Shown one piece after another: positions 26,597-34,020 of a DNA stretch of 34,250 bases. The translations under genes were made by a program, and so were the position numbers. The number at the start of each line of letters is the position of its first letter. Within the stretch, counting starts at the first letter, position 1. The notes beneath the pieces are model-generated. The model searched no databases and was not told the DNA's origin. It was given only the letters and a program-made list of their open reading frames with translations. Source of the DNA: an uncultured Bacteroidales bacterium (GTDB taxonomy: Bacteria > Bacteroidota > Bacteroidia > Bacteroidales > UBA932); NCBI GenBank assembly GCA_946405435.1, contig CAMJHF010000021.1:1-34250 (forward strand), given 5' to 3'.

Positions 26597-27808
26597 ATGG
26601 GTGGCCTTCTGGATCAGCTTCAAAGCCAGGCGGCGTGGGAAGAGTTCCTTGCCCACCGCCTGATAAAGGGCCGTTTTACATGGCCCGAGTTCCAGGATGC
26701 CGACTCGTTCGTTGCCGGGCAGGGGTACCTTGAGGCATCCAGGCGCGTCACGGGCAGCGCCGGCCCCGGGATACCGGAACGCATGAGCGTCAACAAGATG
26801 GGCTCCGGCAAGAAACGCACGGTCTACAGCTTCGGCAACGATGCCACCAGGGTGCTCAAGCTGCTCGCCCACCTGCTCTACAAGTACGACGCCTCCTTCT
26901 CTCCGAACCTGTACTCGTTCCGCCGCGGCCTCAAGGCCAGCGACGCCATCTTTGCCATCCGAAAGCGTCTCGGCGGGCGCCCGATGTGGGCCTACAAGGT
27001 AGACATACACGATTACTTCAATTCCATATCCATTCCCCTGCTGCTCCCCATGCTCAGGGGACTGCTGGCGGACGACACGCCGCTATATGTTTTTTTTGAA
27101 CGGATGCTCACCGACCCGAGGGCCTCGGTTGACGGGAAAATAGTGCATTGCCCTAAAGGCGTAATGGCAGGCACTCCCACCGCACCATTCCTTGCCGATG
27201 TGTATCTCTCCGGACTCGACCGCCACTTTGACGAGGCCGGAGTCGTGTATGCACGCTACTCCGATGACATCATCTTGTTCGCCCCCGACCGGCAGTCGCT
27301 GGAACGGTACAAGGAGTATCTGCTCGGCTTCCTGAAGCACCTTGAGCTGGAAGTAAACCCCTCTAAAGAAAGGATTTACAGCCCCGGCGAACCGTTCGAT
27401 TTCCTGGGTTTCAAATGCTCCGGGAACTCCATCGACATATCGGACGCCACCGTGGCCAAGATGAAGGGAAAAATCCGCCGGGCAGCCAGGGCGCTGCACC
27501 GCTGGCAACTGCGCAAAGGGCTGGCGCCGGAGCAGGCCATGAAGGGGCTGATCCGTAGCTTCAACGACAAATTCTTCGAAGACGAAGACCCTCAGGTACT
27601 GACCTGGAGCCGATGGTTCTTCCCCGTCATCAACACGCCTGGCGGACTCAAGAAGATCGATGCCTGCCTGCAGCAATATATACGTTTCCTGTCCACCGGG
27701 CGGCACACAAAGGCCAACTTCCGTGTGCGGTACTCCCGCATGAAAGAACTAGGTTTCAGGAGTCTCGTGCACGAGTATTATCTGTTCAGGCGTGCAAAGA
27801 AAAGCTAA
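26597..27808 (+). CDS. Stand-alone reverse transcriptase of unassigned class
   Basis: This 403-residue protein starts at MGGLLDQLQS; in-frame sequence further upstream is not protein-like and lies in the leader. RT motifs are in order: finger region KKRTVYSF (72-79) and NLYSFRRG (104-111), motif A KVDIHDYFNSI (134-144) with catalytic Asp, motif B GVMAGTPTAPFLADVYL (188-204), motif C YSDD (221-224) with the catalytic Asp pair, and motif E FLGF (269-272). A basic helical thumb-like end closes with GFRSLVHEYY (386-395). The retron NAxxH and VTG signatures are not visible, and there is no maturase, HNH or integrase domain. It fits a group-II-like or 'unknown group' RT. Catalytically it looks intact. 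Its function is unknown. Confidence 0.9.
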   Translation: MGGLLDQLQSQAAWEEFLAHRLIKGRFTWPEFQDADSFVAGQGYLEASRRVTGSAGPGIPERMSVNKMGSGKKRTVYSFGNDATRVLKLLAHLLYKYDASFSPNLYSFRRGLKASDAIFAIRKRLGGRPMWAYKVDIHDYFNSISIPLLLPMLRGLLADDTPLYVFFERMLTDPRASVDGKIVHCPKGVMAGTPTAPFLADVYLSGLDRHFDEAGVVYARYSDDIILFAPDRQSLERYKEYLLGFLKHLELEVNPSKERIYSPGEPFDFLGFKCSGNSIDISDATVAKMKGKIRRAARALHRWQLRKGLAPEQAMKGLIRSFNDKFFEDEDPQVLTWSRWFFPVINTPGGLKKIDACLQQYIRFLSTGRHTKANFRVRYSRMKELGFRSLVHEYYLFRRAKKS

Positions 27809-27836
27809 TTACAGAAGTTTTTGTATATTTACACCC

Positions 27837-29786
27837 ATGAAGAAGAAATATCCGCGGTCGTTTTCCAAGCGCATCACCAACAGGGTAATAGCCATCATGC
27901 TGGTGACGATGCTGATGCTTTCGGGATGGGTCTTCTACCATTCAGTGACGAGGTTCGGCAGGCAGATCGGGACCCACTTCAAAGACCTGATGGAAATAAC
28001 CAATGAAGAGATGGATCTCTGGCTGTCCGCCGTGGAGATATCTGCTGCCAACATAGAGGACGAAATCAGCTACAACCTCAGCAGACCTGCCAACGTCTGC
28101 TCGGCGCTGGCCGACGAACTTCGCCTCAACCCATACGTAAACGGAGCCTGCGTCGGATTCATCCCCGATTACTTCAAGGAAGCCGGACGATGGTTCGAAC
28201 CCTACGCGTCCCGCGATTCCGTCTCGGGAAGTATCAACATCCGGCAGATAGGGTCAGTAAACCACGATTACTTTGACCTGGAATGGTATAAGAATGGATT
28301 AGAGCACCCGGAAGGCCACTGGTCGGAGCCTTACTTCGACCGGGATGGCGCCCGTGCCGTGGTATGCACATATTCCCTGCCGGTAAGCGACCGCAGAGGC
28401 AACTATGTAGCGGTGCTGGGAGCCGACCTCAAGCTCGAGTGGCTCAAGAAACAGCTTGAGGAGAATGATACCAAGGAAAATGCCCGCCGTTCTTCACGCT
28501 TTGTGCAGGGCGACCCGACTTACAACACCTACAGCTTCATCCTGGGCAACAACGGCGAATTCATAGTCCACCCCGATACCAGCCGCGTCCTCAAGAAGAC
28601 CTTCTTCGACTATGCCAGCCCCGACGACGACGGCAGCTACATAAAGGCAGGCCGCGACATGATGGAAGGCAAAACCGGAACGTCGAAAATCTACGTCAAC
28701 GGGCAGGCCGTCTACGTGTACTACGGGCCGCTCAAGAGCACAGGCTGGTCCATGGGTATCGTGGTGCCGGTCAAGTCCGTAGCCCTCCCGGGAGTGCTTC
28801 TGGGCTTCCTCATGCTGTTTTTCATCAGCCTCGCCGTGATTGTGATAATGATAGTGTGCAGGGTGAGCATCCACAGTACCACCAGGCCCCTTGTCAAACT
28901 CGCAAACTCAGCCGAGGAAATTGCCAAAGGCAACTTTGAGACTGAACTTCCCAGAATCAAGCACAGAGACGAAATATGCCGCCTGCGCGATTCATTCGAA
29001 GATATGCAGCACTCGCTGTCCACCTATGTCTCCCAGCTCACGGCCGCCACGGCCCAGCGGGCTTCTATCGAAAGCGAGCTGGGCATCGCCCGCGACATCC
29101 AGATGTCCATGCTGCCCAAGAGCTTCCCGGACCGTTCCGACGTCAAGCTCTACGCCAGCCTTACCCCGGCCAAGATTATCGGCGGCGACATGTACGACTT
29201 CCACATCCGCGACAACATGCTGTTCTTCTGCATAGGCGACGTATCCGGCAAGGGAGTTCCGGCTTCGCTTGTCATGGCTGGAGTAAACACTCAATTCCAC
29301 GCCCTGTCGGCCCACGAGACGCAGCCGGACATCATTATATCGGGGCTCAATGAATCGATGACGGGGCGCAACGACTCCCTGATGTTCGCCACTTTCTTCA
29401 CCGGAATGATCAACCTTGCCACGGGCGCATTCCATTTCTGCAATGCCGGCCACAACCGGCCCATAGTCATCGACAAGAATGGGGCGAAGTTCCTGGACGT
29501 CCAGTCCAACATACCCTTGGGAATAGACAGCGAATGGCGGTATCTCCGCCAGAACAAGGTCATAGAGCCCGGAACAACCATTCTGCTGTACACCGACGGC
29601 CTGACCGAGGCCGAAGACCCGGAGCATCACCAGTTCGGAGAAGAACGCGTCCTTCAGCTGCTCGATGAGATGCAAGGCTGCAGCCCGAAGGATATTATTT
29701 CGGCGCTTACCGACACCGTCCACTCTTTCAGCGCCGGCGCGGAGCAGAGCGATGACCTCACGATGCTCGCAATCAAATACAAATAA
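27837..29786 (+). CDS. Sensor PP2C-type (SpoIIE) serine phosphatase with periplasmic Cache-like and HAMP domains
   Basis: This 649-residue protein begins with a membrane helix at about residues 17-38, a large periplasmic sensor (about 40-310, with the FDLEWYKNGLEHPEGHWSEP segment typical of dCache folds), and a second helix at about 318-343. A HAMP linker (TRPLVKLANSAEEIAKGNFE) leads to a SpoIIE phosphatase domain (about 415-649) with GIARDIQMSMLP, GGDMYDFH, GDVSGKGVPASLVMA, NAGHNRPIV, LLYTDGLTEAED and QSDDLTMLAI. The metal-binding Asp residues are present. Such proteins dephosphorylate anti-sigma-antagonist proteins in partner-switching pathways. No STAS or HPK-type partner gene is in the window. 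It starts 28 bases after the RT stop. Confidence 0.92.
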   Translation: MKKKYPRSFSKRITNRVIAIMLVTMLMLSGWVFYHSVTRFGRQIGTHFKDLMEITNEEMDLWLSAVEISAANIEDEISYNLSRPANVCSALADELRLNPYVNGACVGFIPDYFKEAGRWFEPYASRDSVSGSINIRQIGSVNHDYFDLEWYKNGLEHPEGHWSEPYFDRDGARAVVCTYSLPVSDRRGNYVAVLGADLKLEWLKKQLEENDTKENARRSSRFVQGDPTYNTYSFILGNNGEFIVHPDTSRVLKKTFFDYASPDDDGSYIKAGRDMMEGKTGTSKIYVNGQAVYVYYGPLKSTGWSMGIVVPVKSVALPGVLLGFLMLFFISLAVIVIMIVCRVSIHSTTRPLVKLANSAEEIAKGNFETELPRIKHRDEICRLRDSFEDMQHSLSTYVSQLTAATAQRASIESELGIARDIQMSMLPKSFPDRSDVKLYASLTPAKIIGGDMYDFHIRDNMLFFCIGDVSGKGVPASLVMAGVNTQFHALSAHETQPDIIISGLNESMTGRNDSLMFATFFTGMINLATGAFHFCNAGHNRPIVIDKNGAKFLDVQSNIPLGIDSEWRYLRQNKVIEPGTTILLYTDGLTEAEDPEHHQFGEERVLQLLDEMQGCSPKDIISALTDTVHSFSAGAEQSDDLTMLAIKYK

Positions 29787-29798
29787 TCAGCCGGAGGC

Positions 29799-30197
29799 TT
29801 ACTTAAGGTCTCCCAGGTCGGCTTCGCTGTAGCTTCCGAACCAGTCGGCCAGTTTTGCCTTGGCTTTGGCTTTTATCTCGGGAGTGATGGCCGTCGCCAC
29901 ATACGCAACAGCGGCCAGCAATGCTCCCCAGTCATCTACCATTCCGGCCCCCGGCAGCAGGTCGGGAAGAAAGTCAAAAGGCAGGATAAAATACCCGAGC
30001 GCCCCGGCTATCGTGGTTTTGTACCGCGCTGGCGTTTTGGGGTCCATCAAGGTATAATACAGTACCAGAACATAATAGACAGTCTTGCATCCAGCTCTTC
30101 TGGCGAACTTTCCGATCTTCCTAAACAGGCCAGTCTCGGAGTATTGCTTGTCGAATCTTTGCAGGTCGGCTGCAGTCGGTGTTTTTTCCCTTTCCAT
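29799..30197 (-). CDS. YkvA family (DUF1232) membrane protein
   Basis: This 132-residue protein has the DUF1232 core: YYTLMDPKTPARYKTTIAGALGYFILPFD, then LPDLLPGAGMVDDWGALLAAVAYV, which forms hydrophobic helices, and a Lys/Ala-rich helix after it. The GYFILPFDFLPD type motif is diagnostic. The family is widespread and functionally uncharacterised. It is convergent with the SpoIIE-type phosphatase gene (12 bases between stops). Confidence 0.88.
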   Translation of the reverse strand: MEREKTPTAADLQRFDKQYSETGLFRKIGKFARRAGCKTVYYVLVLYYTLMDPKTPARYKTTIAGALGYFILPFDFLPDLLPGAGMVDDWGALLAAVAYVATAITPEIKAKAKAKLADWFGSYSEADLGDLK

Positions 30198-30290
30198 CAG
30201 AGGCGTAAATTATTTCCTTTGGTCACTGCCGGAGTTTTTCACGCTGCAACCTTTATGCCGCTGCCGGGCACAGAAAACTGTCAGTCTTAA

Positions 30291-30431
30291 TTAAAATGCC
30301 AGGCAGCCGCGGACGCGGTATTTTTGGTCCCAGTCAGCGCCGTAGTTGTCGACGGTAAAATTCTGGCGTTCTCCAGAATTCATTGCGATGAGCACAACGC
30401 ACACTGTAGGAGATGCGTACAGTTTTTTCAT
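30291..30431 (-). CDS. Short peptide gene (46 aa) of the MKKxYxxP type
   Basis: The product begins MKKLYASPTVCVV and ends in a region with GADWDQ. Bacteroidales genomes contain many 40-70-residue proteins that begin MKK-Y-x-x-P followed by a short hydrophobic strand; their function is not known to me. Support here is only the start style and the mirrored arrangement with a second 46-residue gene (30582-30722) diverging across a 150-base gap. The last third may be out of frame relative to relatives. It could be a chance reading frame. Confidence 0.4.
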   Translation of the reverse strand: MKKLYASPTVCVVLIAMNSGERQNFTVDNYGADWDQKYRVRGCLAF

Positions 30432-30546
30432 GGAATATAAGTTTAAACGTTATCTACTGGCTGCAAAGTAAGGATTATTGACAACCAAAGCAAGTGCATG
30501 ACTGTCTGTTACAGGGTGTTATTAATGGATAATCGGGCTTTTTGAT

Positions 30547-30554
30547 TAACTTTG
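30547..30554 (+). promoter_or_regulatory. Bacteroidota-type -7 box of the peptide/flavodoxin-lipoprotein unit
   Basis: TAACTTTG matches TAnnTTTG and lies 27 bases before the ATG of the 46-residue peptide gene. No clear -33 TTTG was found at the usual distance. Confidence 0.5.
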
Positions 30555-30581
30555 CAGTACGCTTCAGGATCCTAATAGCGC

Positions 30582-30722
30582 ATGAAGTACATTAAACCAC
30601 TGATAGAAAACATCTTATTCTCTTCGGTGCAAACCCTTCTGGCCGATTCTCTGGTTGCCGGAGACAATCCGGTATCCGATGCTGTGGAAGGGACCACCGA
30701 GGGCTGGGGCGACTGGAACTGA
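30582..30722 (+). CDS. Short peptide gene (46 aa) directly upstream of the flavodoxin-type lipoprotein
   Basis: The product begins MKYIKPLIENILFSSVQTLL, continues with ADSLVAGDN and ends GTTEGWGDWN. The MKYIKPxIE opening followed by a hydrophobic strand, an LLAxS break and a Gly/Asp/Trp-rich tail is a style seen in many small Bacteroidales proteins of unknown role. The stop is one base before the ATG of the next gene, so they are almost certainly cotranscribed and coupled, and a -7 box precedes this gene rather than the lipoprotein. It could be a secreted or modified peptide, a leader peptide, or a small partner protein. Confidence 0.55.
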   Translation: MKYIKPLIENILFSSVQTLLADSLVAGDNPVSDAVEGTTEGWGDWN

Positions 30723-30723
30723 C

Positions 30724-32325
30724 ATGAAAAAGATAAGCACTATATTATTCGCCTTTGCAGTACTCGCTGTATCATGCGGGCAAAAAGTTAATCCGGCAGT
30801 CGACGGGGAGCCCGTCAGCATAACCGTAGCCCCGGCCGCCACCAAGGCGGCAATAAGCGATGGAGGTTCCGGCGTAGCCTCTTTTGCGTGGAGTTCCGGC
30901 GACGACCTTGGCGTCGTGGCGGGAGGAAAGTTGTACCGCTTTACTTTCAAAAACCGGGAATCCGACGGCTCGGCTCTTTTTGAAGGTTCCCTGCCTCAGG
31001 GCACCACGCTCGAAAACGGAGCCCCGGTGGCGTATCCTTTCAATACCGGCGATTTGAGCGAGGGTTCATTCAAGCTCTCACTCCCCTCTGAATATGAGTC
31101 GGCAGGCGCTGCCGATTTCCGGCATCGCTGGGCAGGCACGCTGTCTGCGCAGGCGGACGGCTCTTTCCGCTCAAACCTTGAGCACAGCGGCGCCATTATG
31201 CGCGTCAGCTACACAGGTGTCCCTGCCGGTACGGACGCCGTGCGCCTGACTGCCGACAAAAACATATGCGACTCGGGCAAGACCGTCACCATCCGCCCCT
31301 CCTGGCACTCCGATGCCATGGATTTCTATTTCCCGGTGCCTGAGGGTGAATACAGCAAGTTCGAGGTCGCCCTCATGAAAGGAGGCTCCGTAATAGACGG
31401 GAGCGCCAAGACGCTGGACAACACAGTGATGCAGCTTGCCCGCGGCAGCATTTACCGCACACCGGCCATCAACCTGTCCGCCTCTTCAGGGAACGGAGGA
31501 GTGCTGGTGGCATGCTTCTCTTTTACAGGCAACACCTGGACTGTCGCGCAGACCCTCTCCGAACTTGCTGGGGCTGAGCTTTACCGTATAACCCCGTCGG
31601 TAGCCTACGGAGACGAGAACAACAGCTATTACGACTCCTCCACCCGCGCCTACCAGGAGCAGTACGGCCCTGCTTCAGCGCGTCCCGGGATCCAGGCTAC
31701 GCTAGGCGGCAACGGCTACGACACCGTGCTGCTCGGCTTCCCCATCTGGTACGGCAAGGCCCCGAGAGTTGTGTTCACCTTCCTCGACACCTACGATTTT
31801 ACGGGAAAGACAGTGATTCCGTTCATAACATCAGGATCCACAGGCATTTCCACTGCGGAGGCCGAGCTTCAGTCAACCTATCCCGGGATTGACTGGAAAA
31901 GCGGCAGGCGGCTCAATGGATCCAGCTCCACAGACTTGAAAGAATGGCTCCAGAGCCTTGGAATCAGCAAACAATCAACATCGGACATGACAGTTACAGT
32001 GAACGGCAAGAGCTTCGGCGCCACCCTTGCCGACAATCAGACAGCGCGCGCCTTCGCAGAGCTTCTTCCCTTGACCCTTGATATGGAAGAACTCAACGGC
32101 AACGAAAAATACTGCTACCTCAGCGGTTCTCTCCCCAGCAACCCGACCAATCCCGGAAAGATAGAGGAAGGAGACATCATGCTGTTCGGAAGCAGCTGCG
32201 TAGTAATCTTTTACGAGTCATTCAACACCTCCTACAGCTACACCCGCCTCGGCAAGGTCACCGACCCCTCCGGCCTCAAGGCCGCCCTCGGCTCCGGCAA
32301 CCCCACCGTCAGCTTCAGCCGCTGA
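30724..32325 (+). CDS. Lipoprotein fusing a fimbrillin-like head, a flavodoxin domain and a cyclophilin-like domain
   Basis: The 533-residue product starts at MKKISTILFAF, giving a lipoprotein signal with Cys18 (LAVSC). Residues about 30-255 resemble fimbrillin-like folds (FAWSSGDDLGVVAGGKLYRF, SALFEGSLP, then FYFPVPEGEYSKFEVAL). Residues about 258-418 are a flavodoxin: phosphate loop ACFSFTGNTWTVAQTL, then LLGFPIWYGKAPRVV and GKTVIPFITSGSTGI. Residues about 420-533 match the cyclophilin-like fold found beside flavodoxins: ATLADNQTARAFAELLPLTL, then GDIMLFGS and YSYTRLGKV. Flavodoxins are normally cytoplasmic, so an exported, lipid-anchored one is unusual. It is coupled to a 46-residue peptide gene upstream. 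Confidence 0.82.
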   Translation: MKKISTILFAFAVLAVSCGQKVNPAVDGEPVSITVAPAATKAAISDGGSGVASFAWSSGDDLGVVAGGKLYRFTFKNRESDGSALFEGSLPQGTTLENGAPVAYPFNTGDLSEGSFKLSLPSEYESAGAADFRHRWAGTLSAQADGSFRSNLEHSGAIMRVSYTGVPAGTDAVRLTADKNICDSGKTVTIRPSWHSDAMDFYFPVPEGEYSKFEVALMKGGSVIDGSAKTLDNTVMQLARGSIYRTPAINLSASSGNGGVLVACFSFTGNTWTVAQTLSELAGAELYRITPSVAYGDENNSYYDSSTRAYQEQYGPASARPGIQATLGGNGYDTVLLGFPIWYGKAPRVVFTFLDTYDFTGKTVIPFITSGSTGISTAEAELQSTYPGIDWKSGRRLNGSSSTDLKEWLQSLGISKQSTSDMTVTVNGKSFGATLADNQTARAFAELLPLTLDMEELNGNEKYCYLSGSLPSNPTNPGKIEEGDIMLFGSSCVVIFYESFNTSYSYTRLGKVTDPSGLKAALGSGNPTVSFSR

Positions 32326-32640
32326 AACGATCTAGCCGCGGTGCCGATGCCGGTGCCGGTAAAGGATACGTCACAAATCCCCACCATACGAAATCCACTG
32401 ATTCAAACCCCTGGTTTGCCAAGGGGGTATAAAGCACTGCAAGCCCCCAGAGGCCGATTTGTGCATTATCGGTTACCGAAAATGGAAACAAAAAAGCCTC
32501 CTGGATTTGGTATAGGGAGTTTCCCGCAAAACCATGAAAAGGAGCGAGTCCCGTCAAGAGGCGGAGAACAGATTATTCTGATTCTTTCGAAAGAATCGTA
32601 AACTTGAGACGAAAGGAGGCTTTTGTGGGACTAAAGTTGT
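32326..32640. other. Non-coding stretch with an imperfect 13-bp inverted repeat and an 18-base palindrome
   Basis: No gene is supported here. ACAAAAAAGCCTCCT at 32488-32502 and AGGAGGCTTTTGT at 32614-32626 are inverted copies (two extra A in the left arm) about 110 bases apart. Between them lies the perfect palindrome GATTCTTTCGAAAGAATC (32580-32597). The arms could be ends of a small mobile or MITE-like element, or the stem of a structured RNA. Confidence 0.4.
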
Positions 32641-32790
32641 CGTTCCCGGGCCAGGACGGCGGTTTTTGTGCGCTCGCGGGCCCAAGATCGGCGTTTCAGG
32701 GCCCGAATGGAGGAATTATGTGCGTTGTGGGCCCAAGAACAGCGTTCCCGGGCCCGGACAGAGGCTTCTGTTGCTGCAACCTGTCCTTGG
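32641..32790. repeat. 51-bp tandem repeat, about 2.5 copies
   Basis: Units begin at 32641, 32692 and 32743, each opening CGTTYCMGGGCC and each followed, about 40 bases on, by GGGCCCAAGA in the first two units. Units are roughly 70% alike. The period of 51 bases equals 17 codons, so both strands stay open and give short repetitive translations (a GPRxAFPGPD-type repeat on the plus strand). No start, promoter or signal supports a gene. Confidence 0.7.
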
Positions 32791-32829
32791 CATAACCGCC
32801 CTCTGCCTCCATCCACTGTATGTGATTGT

Positions 32830-33140
32830 CTATTCCTTTATCTTTATGTAATCAGGGACGCTTTGTTTTGCGTCTGGATTAAAAAGGATCGGAGCAGCAG
32901 ACCGAATGGAAAAGTCGTTCTCTATGTATACGGAGGATTGGCATATTGTGTTTATTAGCAACCATTCCCGAATCATCTGGCGCAATGCATTCTTTGCCGG
33001 TTCATCATCCTCAATAAGTGACTTCATATATGATTCTCTGCATACATTCAAAGGGTTGCTGGCTTTATTCACATTTAACGGAAATTGTAGCAAGCAATAC
33101 TCCCCTTTTGAAGGATCCTCATAATAACAATTGAAAGGAC
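32830..33140 (-). pseudogene. Truncated reading frame ending at the IS4-type element
   Basis: The minus strand is open from the left end of the insertion element (about 33140) to a stop at 32830, giving about 100 residues of protein-like composition, with segments such as YMKSLIEDDEPAKNALRQM and NDFSIRSAAPILF. There is no ATG near the beginning and the frame stops inside the element's terminal repeat, so it looks like the C-terminal remnant of a gene cut by the insertion. Base composition is AT-richer than the core genes. I do not recognise the family, and a chance frame is possible. Confidence 0.35.
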
Positions 33141-33236
33141 TTCACTACTGTCCGGAGAAAATTTCTCAGATAAGGTTTTAACTGTTTAACTTCAATAACT
33201 TACAAGGCTCAGATAATTTTTCGATTAGAACTTCGG

Positions 33237-33244
33237 TAACTTTG
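33237..33244 (+). promoter_or_regulatory. Bacteroidota-type -7 box of the transposase gene
   Basis: TAACTTTG matches TAnnTTTG and lies 30 bases before the transposase ATG inside the left end of the element, so a normal IS promoter appears retained. Confidence 0.5.
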
Positions 33245-33274
33245 CGGTAGGCATCAAGACGCCATCCGCAAGCC

Positions 33275-34020
33275 ATGAACAAAGGAAAAACAATCTTCGC
33301 TCAGATCATGTCTCTCTTCAACGAATACGAGTTCAAGAAGTGTGTCGACCGCTACAAGGGTGACCGGCACGCCATCAAGTTCAATTGCCGTGACCAGTTC
33401 ATGGTGATGAGCTTTGCTCAGTTCACCGACAGAGCCGGTCTGAGAGATATTGAGACTACACTTAACCTCTGCGGAGACCTCTACCGGTCTGGCAACAAGG
33501 TGATGGATAAGATACCTGTTGAAGCGGGTGCCTTCTACTTGATGGACAAGGGATACGTCGCCTTCGAGAAACTTTACAAGTACTTCCAGCAGAAGGGTGC
33601 GTACTTCGTCACGCGGGCCAAGGACAACATGTCCTATGAAATCCTTGAGTCCAGACCGGTCGACAAAGGTTCCGGCGTTCTTTCCGACGAGACCATCAGA
33701 CTCACCGGATATTACTCGATCCGGAAGTATCCCGATACGCTGAGACTTGTTGTGTATGAGGGCTTTGAGACCGGGAAGGTCTATCGCTTCCTGACCAACG
33801 ACTTCGCAATCGAAGACCCGCTGACCATCGCGGCAATGTACCGCGAGCGCTGGCAGATTGAACTGTCATTGCGAAGAAGCTGTATGGACTTCATTCTATC
33901 TCTAACTCAATCGGACAGGTCCTCTTTCAGAGGGCTGACATCCGCGAACTTTATAATCAGCCGACAGTCCTCGTGGTTGTTCCGGAGGCGGGCCCTGTCG
34001 AGCAACGTATGTTATGGTAA
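33275..34020 (+). pseudogene. IS4-family transposase remnant (DUF4372 + DDE domain) with deletions and a frameshift
   Basis: It opens MNKGKTIFAQIMSLFNEYEF, followed by DRHAIKFNCRDQFMVMSFAQ, the DUF4372 N-terminal domain. After about residue 72 it jumps straight to EAGAFYLMDKGYVAF, skipping the segment that normally carries the first catalytic Asp. The YRERWQIEL motif with the catalytic Glu is present near residue 195. There the frame is lost, and a tail reading KLYGLHSISNSIGQVLFQRA continues in another frame from 33877 to a TAA at 34018-34020. An uninterrupted but nonsensical frame runs on to 34105. Intact relatives are about 390 residues. Confidence 0.8.

Noticed and set aside
26449..27808. 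Canonical retron
   Set aside because: The leader geometry fits, but the RT shows no NAxxH or VTG signature and motif B/C context (MAGTPTAPFLA, YARYSDD) is not retron-like. It is kept as a non-canonical candidate only.
26449..27808. Diversity-generating retroelement
   Set aside because: No Avd gene, no template/variable repeat pair and no C-type-lectin-like target were seen nearby, and motif B differs from the DGR form.
30655..30723. Upstream in-frame start for the flavodoxin lipoprotein
   Set aside because: It would put 23 residues before a perfect lipoprotein signal and overlap the 46-residue peptide gene in another frame; the start at 30724 is preferred.
32315..32557. 80-residue minus-strand frame next to the flavodoxin lipoprotein
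   Set aside because: No recognisable domain or promoter, and it overlaps one arm of the inverted-repeat element.
32641..32790. CRISPR array
   Set aside because: Units are contiguous 51-bp tandem repeats without unique spacers and are only about 70% alike; there are no cas genes.
32604..32795. 63-residue protein made of 17-residue repeats
   Set aside because: Both strands are open because the DNA repeat is 51 bases; there is no signal for expression, so it is annotated as a DNA repeat.
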